Source: Phosphoribacter sp044220725 (GTDB lineage: Bacteria > Actinomycetota > Actinomycetes > Actinomycetales > Dermatophilaceae). Taken from it: a stretch of 11,605 nt of DNA. Numbering within the stretch: position 1 is the first letter of the stretch; each line of letters opens with the position of its first letter. This document shows, one piece after another, positions 1 through 7,583 of the stretch. The notes beneath the pieces are model-generated. The model was not told where the DNA came from. It saw nothing but the letters and a program-made list of their open reading frames with translations, and ran no database searches. The position numbers were made by a program, and so were the translations under genes. The DNA is taken from the NCBI GenBank assembly GCA_044220725.1, contig JBGAQN010000083.1, positions 1 to 11,605 on the forward strand, given 5' to 3'.

Positions 1-491
1 TATGCCGCCTCCAGCGGGATTCGGCCGACCGCGACCGCCGAGCCGAGCATGTCGGTGCCGAACCTGACGCCTTCCTCCTCGGTGAAGGCGCTGACCACGA
101 TGGGGCGTTCGGTCGTGATGCCCGCCTCGGTCAGCCGGGTGACCACCTCGATGCCACCGAGCACCCCGAGGCATCCGTCGAAGGCTCCGGCGGTGGCGAC
201 CGTGTCGATGTGGGATCCGATCATGACGGGGTCGGCGTCCGGGTTGCGTCCCGCGCGGCGCCCGTGCAGGTTGCCGATCTGATCGACCGACACGTCGAGG
301 CCCGACTCGGTCATCCAGGCGAGCACCTTCCGGCGGCCGGCGGCGTCAGCGTCGGTGAGGCTGAGCCGGTTGACTCCGGTGAGGCCGGTCCGTGGGTCGA
401 CATAGGCACCAATCGTGGCCAGGTCCATGAGCCGTGACCAGAGCCGCTCGGCGTTGATGGCAAGGTGGCCGCGACCTGTGTCTGTGGTCAT
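1..491 (-). CDS. M20-family N-carbamoyl-L-amino-acid / allantoate amidohydrolase, 5' part
   Basis: The first 163 codons of a zinc-dependent amidohydrolase are present; the gene runs off the left edge. Reading leftward from ATG at 491, the protein opens with an INAERLWSRLMDLATIGAY stretch typical of the HyuC/AmaB/AllC group. The metal-site motifs follow: GSHIDT (His94), AGAFDG (Asp105) and FTEEEGVRFG (Glu139/Glu140, base and ligand). In this family these residues hold two metal ions that cleave N-carbamoyl amino acids, ureidopropionate or allantoate, releasing ammonia and CO2. The substrate cannot be decided from this part, so no symbol is given. The start is supported by family alignment and a TACGCT hexamer seven bases upstream; no good ribosome site is seen. 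The protein is probably cytoplasmic. Family assignment is firm and substrate is open. Confidence 0.9.
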   Translation of the reverse strand, partial: MTTDTGRGHLAINAERLWSRLMDLATIGAYVDPRTGLTGVNRLSLTDADAAGRRKVLAWMTESGLDVSVDQIGNLHGRRAGRNPDADPVMIGSHIDTVATAGAFDGCLGVLGGIEVVTRLTEAGITTERPIVVSAFTEEEGVRFGTDMLGSAVAVGRIPLEAA

Positions 492-498
492 GCTCGGC

Positions 499-504
499 AG
501 CGTA
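499..504 (-). promoter_or_regulatory. Possible leaderless -10 element of the amidohydrolase gene
   Basis: On the minus strand TACGCT (TANNNT type) ends seven bases before the ATG at 491, the spacing seen for leaderless actinobacterial promoters. No convincing -35 hexamer is visible. Confidence 0.35.
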
Positions 505-519
505 GCCAAGCCGTTCGGC

Positions 520-537
520 GCGGCATACTGGCGCGAT
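520..537 (+). repeat. 18-bp direct repeat, left copy (promoter-like)
   Basis: GCGGCATACTGGCGCGAT is identical to 2178-2195. It contains a CATACT -10-like hexamer (524-529), so transcription could begin near 536, upstream of the ribosome site at about 580. The right copy is the promoter and start of the MmcQ-like gene, so the pair brackets 1.64 kb carrying the ATPase gene. It could be a duplicated promoter, a recombination scar or an insertion-site duplication. Confidence 0.7.
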
Positions 538-592
538 CTCGGGCACCACGCGCCCGGGCGGGACCGGATCTGGAAGCAAAGGAGCGCGGCGC

Positions 593-643
593 ATGCCCCG
601 TTCCCAGACCGAGGAGTCGATCGCCGACCTGTTGGAGAGTTGA
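593..643 (+). pseudogene. Orphan 16-codon reading frame with a good ribosome site, possible gene remnant
   Basis: A clear AAAGGAG ribosome site (about 578-584) lies eight or nine bases before ATG at 593. The frame reads MPRSQTEESIADLLES and stops at TGA 641-643. With the promoter-like repeat at 520-537 upstream, this looks like the beginning of a gene whose remainder is missing. The peptide reads as an amphipathic helix start, but it is too short to assign to a family. It could instead be a short leader peptide or chance. It lies inside the segment bracketed by the 18-bp repeats. Confidence 0.35.
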
Positions 644-649
644 CCGATA

Positions 650-670
650 GCCGCGGTTCTTCGCTGCGGC
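650..670 (+). other. Small inverted repeat after the orphan frame
   Basis: GCCGC pairs with GCGGC and extends through G-T wobbles to about eight pairs around a five-base loop. It lies just after the TGA at 643 and before the ATPase promoter. It could be a weak terminator, although there is no T run. Confidence 0.25.
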
Positions 671-691
671 CATCCGCCCAGCGCCGTCTAC

Positions 692-724
692 TTGTCATCT
701 ACTCTAAAAGTTTTAGAGTAGATG
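692..724 (+). promoter_or_regulatory. Promoter overlapped by a perfect 29-bp palindromic operator
   Basis: TTGTCA (692-697) is close to a -35 consensus. A 16-base spacer separates it from TAGAGT (714-719), a TANNNT -10. Six bases then lead to ATG at 726, which fits a leaderless transcript. Positions 696-724 form a perfect inverted repeat: the 14-base arm CATCTACTCTAAAA (696-709), a single central G at 710, then the complementary arm (711-724). This AT-rich site fills the whole spacer and the -10, so a bound dimer would block RNA polymerase. The ATPase downstream carries its own winged helix, so it is the natural candidate for the bound protein (inference). Confidence 0.75.
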
Positions 725-725
725 C

Positions 726-2147
726 ATGTTTCATCCCGACGTCCAGGCAGCCTTTGGGGCGCCTCCATCGAGTGTGGCCCCGGCCTTCCTCGCGCTTGAC
801 GAAGGCCAATGGTTCGAGCGGAAGTCGGCTCGGGTGTCTCCGAAAGACCTAGCTATCCCCATGATCGCGATGGCGAACGCCGAAGGCGGGACCATCGTCG
901 TCGGCCTACACGGTGGCTCCGTTGAGGATGTCGGCGCGGTCCCAGGTCGCATCAACGACTTGCTTCAAACCCCGGTGGATCACACGCGCCCGCCAGTGCG
1001 CGCCCGTGGGCGCGTGGTCCCCTGTCTCGATGAAACCGGACGACCGGCGACGCTTCTGGTCTTCGTTGTCGAACCCGGCGAGACCGTGCACGAGTCACCG
1101 AGCGGCGAGAGCTACTTGCGCGTCGGTGACGAGTCTCGGCGGCTCGGATTTCAACAACGCCAGGAACTCACCTATGACCGCGGGCCTGCGCCCTTCGACG
1201 GCACTGGCATCGATGCGACGATGGCAGAACTCGACGAACACCTCATCGAGGAGTTCCGACTCGCGACGGGGGCGAGCCTTGGCACCGACACGTTGCTGGC
1301 CGCTCGCAGTTTGGTGCACCCCGCGGGGCGGCTCACCGTCGCCGCCTACCTTCTGTTCGGCCGCAAGCCGGAAGAGCGTATGCCGCACGCGCACGTTCGG
1401 GTCCTCCGGTACGCCGACGTCGACCGGGGAACGGGCCGTCGGCTCAGCCTGGACGCCGACGCCGACATCCGGTGCGAAGGTCCACTCCCGCGAGCGATCC
1501 AGGCGGCGGCCGAGGTGATCGAGCGAGTGCTTCCCAAACGTCGAGCCCTCGGCGTCTCGGGGCGCTTCGAGGCTGTCCCGATTGTCCCGCGAGACGCTTG
1601 GCTCGAAGGCTTGGTCAACGCCGTGGTGCATCGTTCCTATAGCGCGGCCGGCGATCACATCCGGGTAGAGGTCTTCCCGAATCGAATCGAAATCGAGAGC
1701 CCAGGGCGATTCCCGGGCATCGTCGACCCGGGCAGGCCCTTGGAGATCCGCCGCTACGCCCGGAACCCGCGGATCGCGCGGGTCTGCGCGGATCTCAACA
1801 TTGGCCGCGAACTCGGTGAAGGCATCCACCGGATGTTCGACGAGATGCGACTCGCCGGGCTATCTGACCCGGTCTTCGAGCAGACCCCTCAGACCACTCG
1901 GCTGATCCTGCCTGCCTCGCTTGCGCTGCCAGCCGAGCTGCGCAACCTCTTGCCTCGCGGCTACGACCGGATCCTTTCCGTGCTGCGGTCAGCCGGCGCC
2001 CCTTTGGGAACCGGCGACATTGTCGAAGCCAGTGGTCTGAGCCGTCCGACGGTGACGAAGGCCCTCACCTTGCTGGAGGCCGCGGGATACCTTGAGTGGA
2101 GTGGCAGGTCAGCGAAAGACCCTCGGGCGACGTGGAGCCCCCGCTGA
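726..2147 (+). CDS. AlbA_2 (Schlafen-type) domain ATP-binding protein with C-terminal winged helix
   Basis: The product is a 473-residue probable regulator of the COG2865 type. Residues about 28-148 form the AlbA_2 domain, with the hallmark FERKSARVSPKDLA, ANAEGGTIVVGL and LRVGDESRRL segments. Residues about 290-390 form a GHKL-like ATPase module, with EGLVNAVVHRSYS (Asn298, His302), IEIESPGRFPG, RNPRIARV and GEGIHRM. Residues about 410-470 form a winged helix (DIVEASGLSRPTVTKALTLLEAAGYL). Length and domain order match the family, whose members bind DNA and are usually annotated as transcriptional regulators. Some AlbA_2 relatives occur in defence loci, but nothing here proves such a role. 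The start at 726 is fixed by the promoter spacing and leaves no ribosome site. It stands alone, bracketed by 18-bp repeats, with a self-complementary operator over its promoter, suggesting autoregulation. What it senses is unknown. Confidence 0.88.
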   Translation: MFHPDVQAAFGAPPSSVAPAFLALDEGQWFERKSARVSPKDLAIPMIAMANAEGGTIVVGLHGGSVEDVGAVPGRINDLLQTPVDHTRPPVRARGRVVPCLDETGRPATLLVFVVEPGETVHESPSGESYLRVGDESRRLGFQQRQELTYDRGPAPFDGTGIDATMAELDEHLIEEFRLATGASLGTDTLLAARSLVHPAGRLTVAAYLLFGRKPEERMPHAHVRVLRYADVDRGTGRRLSLDADADIRCEGPLPRAIQAAAEVIERVLPKRRALGVSGRFEAVPIVPRDAWLEGLVNAVVHRSYSAAGDHIRVEVFPNRIEIESPGRFPGIVDPGRPLEIRRYARNPRIARVCADLNIGRELGEGIHRMFDEMRLAGLSDPVFEQTPQTTRLILPASLALPAELRNLLPRGYDRILSVLRSAGAPLGTGDIVEASGLSRPTVTKALTLLEAAGYLEWSGRSAKDPRATWSPR

Positions 2148-2177
2148 TGAGGGCTACGGACGACCTGTCAGGGGGCG

Positions 2178-2195
2178 GCGGCATACTGGCGCGAT
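2178..2195 (+). repeat. 18-bp direct repeat, right copy (promoter and start of the MmcQ-like gene)
   Basis: This is identical to 520-537. It carries CATACT at 2182-2187 and ends with the first two bases of the ATG at 2194. The identity stops immediately on both sides. Confidence 0.7.
2182..2187 (+). promoter_or_regulatory. Likely leaderless -10 element of the MmcQ-like gene
   Basis: CATACT lies exactly six bases before the ATG at 2194, and there is no ribosome site between them. No clear -35 is seen. It is part of the 18-bp repeat. Confidence 0.45.
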
Positions 2196-2586
2196 GGCGA
2201 CGGACGACGACCTGGCGCGGATCGCGATGGCCATGCCCGAGGTGGAGCTCGGCACCTTCTGGGGCGGGCCGGCATACGTCGTCGCGGGGAAGGCGATCGC
2301 CAACCGCCGGCCGCCTCGCCGCGACGAAGGCACCGTCGACCCGCGCTCGGGTGAGCCTTACGACGACCTCATCGTCGTCCACCTCGGCACGCGAGAGGCG
2401 AAGGACGAGGCCCTGGGCACCTTCGATCCCGATGTCGTCTTCACGATCCCGCACTTCGCCCGGTCGTATGCCGTGCTCGCCCACCTCGACCGCATCGACG
2501 TCGCCGACCTCGAAGACCTTGTTGATCTCGCGTGGACCACCCGCGCACCCAAACGCCTTGTCGCCGAACGAAACTCGGGAGACTAA
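2194..2586 (+). CDS. MmcQ/YjbR-like family protein
   Basis: This is a small 130-residue protein of the MmcQ/YjbR (CyaY-like fold) family, whose members are often annotated as DNA-binding but whose role is not established. Family features are the opening AMAMPEVELGTFWGGPAYVVAGKAIANR (residues 12-38), the strand pair DDLIVVHLG and VVFTIPHF, and the closing LVDLAWTTRAPKRLVAER. The frame is open upstream to 2092, but that extension overlaps the ATPase gene and is unlike the family. ATG 2194 gives the normal family start and sits six bases after CATACT. The toroid gene begins seven bases after its stop, so the two probably form one transcript. Precise function is unknown. Confidence 0.88.
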   Translation: MATDDDLARIAMAMPEVELGTFWGGPAYVVAGKAIANRRPPRRDEGTVDPRSGEPYDDLIVVHLGTREAKDEALGTFDPDVVFTIPHFARSYAVLAHLDRIDVADLEDLVDLAWTTRAPKRLVAERNSGD

Positions 2587-2592
2587 CGCCCC

Positions 2593-3579
2593 ATGACCGA
2601 GAACGCCCCGCCGACGGACAACGTCATCGCCTGGCTGCTCGACGGTGACCCGGCGATCCGCTGGCAGGTCATGCGCGACCTGCTCAATGAGCCGGAGCAG
2701 GTCTGGCAGGCCGAACGCGCCAAGGTCGAGACCCACGGCTGGGGCGCCGAACTGCTCGCCCGGCAAGGCGACGACGGGCTCTGGGATGGCGGCGTCTTCG
2801 CCCCCGCTGGTTTCACCCGCGAGCTCTGGCAGGCGGAGGGGCAGCCCTGGACGGGCGCGGCATACGCGCTCAACGACTTGCGCGCATGGGGGCTGGACCC
2901 GCGCTCGGAAGCCGCCCGTCGGGTCGTCCGACAGGTCGGCGACAACGGGCGTTGGGACGAGGGCGACCAACCGTTCTGGGAGGGCGAGGTGGAGGAGTGC
3001 ATCAACGGGCGCCTGCTTGCCGACGGCGCCTACTTCGGCGTCGACCTGGCCGCGCTCGCCGCGCGTCTCGTGAGCGAGTGCCAGCCCGACGGGGGCTGGA
3101 ACTGCGAGCGCGCCAACGGGTCGGTGCGCTCGTCCTTCGACTCGACGATCAACGTCCTTGAGGGGCTGCTCGAGTTCGAGCGCACCACGGGCGGGACGCC
3201 GGAGTCGCGGGAGGCCCGCCGGGCGGGCGAGGAGTTCCTCCTGGAGCGAAACCTGTTCCGCCGCAAGGCGACCGGTGAGCCGGCTGACCCGGCATACCTG
3301 CTGGCGGGGCACCCGCACCGCTGGCACTACAGCGTCCTGCGCGCCCTCGACTACTTCCGTGACGGCGCGTCGTTCGCTGGCACCCCCGCCGATCCGCGCC
3401 TGGCCCCAGCGCTGGATCACCTCCGCAGTCGGCGTATGCCGGACGGCCGGTGGCCGCTGGACGTGCGCCACCGCGGACGCCAGTGGTTCGAGGTGGACGA
3501 CGGTCCCGGTATGCCGTCCCGCTGGGTCACCCTCTCCGCCCTCCGAGTGTTGCGGTGGGTGGCGATGCCTGTGAAGTGA
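2593..3579 (+). CDS. Prenyltransferase/squalene-oxidase-repeat (alpha/alpha toroid) protein
   Basis: The product is a 328-residue soluble protein made of repeated helix pairs with QW-like turns: QGDDGLW (58-64), GDNGRW (116-121), QPDGGW (164-169) and MPDGRW (282-287). This pattern marks the toroid fold of squalene cyclases and prenyltransferases, and such proteins are commonly auto-annotated as squalene cyclase. It is about half the length of a true squalene-hopene cyclase, and I see neither the DXDD catalytic acid motif nor a membrane-inserting segment. A cyclase activity is therefore unlikely, and a binding or carbohydrate/lipid-modifying role is open. The family also contains His/Trp/Tyr-rich cavities, as here (HPHRWHY 240-246). 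A GGGAGA ribosome site at 2577-2582 overlaps the end of the previous gene, indicating an operon with the MmcQ-like gene. Confidence 0.8.
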   Translation: MTENAPPTDNVIAWLLDGDPAIRWQVMRDLLNEPEQVWQAERAKVETHGWGAELLARQGDDGLWDGGVFAPAGFTRELWQAEGQPWTGAAYALNDLRAWGLDPRSEAARRVVRQVGDNGRWDEGDQPFWEGEVEECINGRLLADGAYFGVDLAALAARLVSECQPDGGWNCERANGSVRSSFDSTINVLEGLLEFERTTGGTPESREARRAGEEFLLERNLFRRKATGEPADPAYLLAGHPHRWHYSVLRALDYFRDGASFAGTPADPRLAPALDHLRSRRMPDGRWPLDVRHRGRQWFEVDDGPGMPSRWVTLSALRVLRWVAMPVK

Positions 3580-3594
3580 CCGATTTGGGGAGAA

Positions 3595-3600
3595 TAGGAT
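3595..3600 (+). promoter_or_regulatory. -10-like TAGGAT overlapping the ribosome site of the amine oxidase gene
   Basis: TAGGAT ends six bases before ATG 3607, as in a leaderless promoter. The same bases contain AGGA (3596-3599), seven bases before the start, so they could instead be a Shine-Dalgarno site read from the upstream transcript. The sequence alone does not decide. Confidence 0.35.
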
Positions 3601-3606
3601 GATTGG

Positions 3607-5076
3607 ATGTCCACCCGCCCATCGAGACGACAACTGCTGACCTGGGCCGCTGCGGGAGCCGGGTCGCTGGTCGGGACTGCGTGCAGCGGGACCACATCGG
3701 TTGGCCAGGGGAGCGCCTCGGGGTCGGCGACGGCATACCCCCGTGGAGCCCAGCCGAACGCCTCGGGCCGACCCGGTCCGGGGGATGCGAGCGCCGACGC
3801 GCGCCCACGGGTGCTCGTCGTGGGCGCCGGAGCGGCCGGGATCGCGGCCGCGCGAGACCTCCGCGCTGCCGGAGTATCCGTGGAGATCCTTGAGGCGCGC
3901 GACCGCATCGGCGGCCGGGTCCACACGACGTCAACCTGGCCCGACCTGCCGGTCGACATCGGCGCCTCGTGGATCCATGGCCACCAGGGCAACCAGGTCA
4001 CCGAATGGGCCGCTGCCGCCGGTGCGCGCACCCTGGCAACCGGCTACGACTCCGGCGAGATCTATGTCGCGGCGGCACTGCGCGGGGCTGGCCTGAAGGC
4101 GCACGACGCGGACCGCTGGGAGGCGTATGCCGCCCGCGCCCTTCGCGAGGCAGCCAAGCGTGACTCCGACATCTCCATCGACGCCGCGATCCGGGCGCTG
4201 CCCGAGTTCGCCCGCCTCACGGAGACCGAACGGGCCGACCTGGCCTTCTATCTCACGGGGAGCGTCGAGAGTGAGTGGGGCGCGGACACGGGCGCAGTCT
4301 CGGCCTGGACGGTCGACGACGGCAGGGAGTTCGGCGGCGAGGACCGACTCTTCCCGGGTGGCTTCTCGGCGGTGCTCGCGCACGCGGCCCAGGGGTTGCC
4401 GGTTACCCTCCGAACCCCGGTGCGGCAGGTTCGGGTCGACGGGTCGACCGTGCGAGTGACGACCGACGCCGGGGAGCGCACCGCCGAGGCGGTCGTCCTC
4501 ACCGTTCCGCTCGGGGTGCTCAAAGCCGAGACGATCCGGATCGAGCCGGGCTGGTCGGCCTCCGGGGCGCGAGCGTTGGAGAAGCTCGCGATGGGGGTGC
4601 TGAGCAAGACCTTCGTCCGGTTCGACGCGGCGTTTTGGCCCGTCGATATCGACTGGCACGAATACCTCGGGCCGCGGGCTGGCCATTGGGCGGAGTGGGT
4701 GAGCTTCGGCAAGGCCGGTGTGCCCGTCATCCTCGGCTTCAACTCGGGGTCAGGTGGACGACGAGTGGAGTCGGCGAGCGCCGCCGCGGTGGCGGGCGAG
4801 GCTCACGAGGTGCTGCGGGACATGTTCGGCAGCGCAGTCCCCGCTCCGCGCGCGGTCCTCACCTCGACCTGGTCGATCGACGAATGGGCCCGAGGGAGCT
4901 ACTCCTTCAACGCGGTAGGCAGCACCCCCGCGGACCGCTCCGCGCTGGCGAAGTCGATCGGCGGCCGGATCTTCGTCGCCGGCGAGGCGACCGAGCCCGA
5001 CTATCACAGCACCGTGCACGGCGCCGTCATCTCGGGGCGCCGGGCCGCCGCGGAAGTCCTCGACATCCTGCGCTGA
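3607..5076 (+). CDS. Exported flavin-containing amine oxidase (polyamine/monoamine oxidase family)
   Basis: The 489-residue product is a FAD-dependent oxidase that would convert an amine to an aldehyde with release of hydrogen peroxide. The N-terminus SRRQLLTWAAAGAGSLVG has a twin arginine (7-8) and a hydrophobic stretch, indicating Tat export of a folded flavoprotein. VGTAC (Cys26) resembles a lipobox but has Gly at -3, so lipid anchoring is doubtful. A Ser/Gly/Ala/Pro linker follows to about residue 66. The FAD core starts with VLVVGAGAAG (69-78), then Glu96 for the ribose and IGGRVH (101-106). GASWIHG (119-125), LSKTFVRF, WARGSYSF and the terminal GEATEPDYHSTVHGA (459-473) are characteristic of the family. 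The substrate is unknown. It starts 27 bases after the toroid gene and faces the UvrA-like gene tail to tail. Confidence 0.9.
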   Translation: MSTRPSRRQLLTWAAAGAGSLVGTACSGTTSVGQGSASGSATAYPRGAQPNASGRPGPGDASADARPRVLVVGAGAAGIAAARDLRAAGVSVEILEARDRIGGRVHTTSTWPDLPVDIGASWIHGHQGNQVTEWAAAAGARTLATGYDSGEIYVAAALRGAGLKAHDADRWEAYAARALREAAKRDSDISIDAAIRALPEFARLTETERADLAFYLTGSVESEWGADTGAVSAWTVDDGREFGGEDRLFPGGFSAVLAHAAQGLPVTLRTPVRQVRVDGSTVRVTTDAGERTAEAVVLTVPLGVLKAETIRIEPGWSASGARALEKLAMGVLSKTFVRFDAAFWPVDIDWHEYLGPRAGHWAEWVSFGKAGVPVILGFNSGSGGRRVESASAAAVAGEAHEVLRDMFGSAVPAPRAVLTSTWSIDEWARGSYSFNAVGSTPADRSALAKSIGGRIFVAGEATEPDYHSTVHGAVISGRRAAAEVLDILR

Positions 5077-5078
5077 TC

Positions 5079-5102
5079 GGTCCGCGGGGTCTGACCGCGA
5101 CC
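5079..5102. terminator. Possible bidirectional terminator hairpin between convergent genes
   Basis: GGT-C-CGCGG pairs with CCGCG-A-CC around a seven-base loop, giving about eight GC-rich pairs with one C/A mismatch. It lies two bases after the amine oxidase stop and 32 bases beyond the stop of the UvrA-like gene on the other strand. There is no T run, which is common in actinobacteria. Confidence 0.4.
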
Positions 5103-5133
5103 GGCCCTGACGTCCAGTCGTCGTCCGCGCGGC

Positions 5134-7506
<2,373 letters not shown>

Positions 7507-7539
7507 GGGCTGCCTTCCCGTGGGTTGCCTGAGGCGAAC

Positions 7540-7545
7540 ACCCTA
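7540..7545 (-). promoter_or_regulatory. Possible -10 element of the UvrA-like gene
   Basis: On the minus strand TAGGGT fits TANNNT and would start transcription near 7533, leaving a leader of roughly 27 bases that contains the GGGAAGG ribosome site. No good -35 is visible. The 77-base gap also holds one CGGCATAC octamer (7561-7568). Confidence 0.3.
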
Positions 7546-7583
7546 ACCGCGGTGAGCACACGGCATACCCATCGTCGGCAGTG

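Noticed and set aside
696..724. Palindrome read as an intrinsic terminator
   Set aside because: A one-base centre leaves little loop, there is no T run after the stem, and it coincides with a -10 element and start codon.
2092..2193. Upstream start for the MmcQ-like protein
   Set aside because: It would overlap the ATPase gene end and adds 34 residues unlike the family; ATG 2194 has correct promoter spacing.
2593..3579. Squalene-hopene cyclase
   Set aside because: It is too short, with no DXDD motif and no hopanoid genes nearby.
2065..3924. Long minus-strand open frame of 619 codons opposite the MmcQ, toroid and amine oxidase genes
   Set aside because: Arg/Pro/Gly-rich composition without family motifs; it is the antisense shadow of three clear genes in GC-rich DNA.
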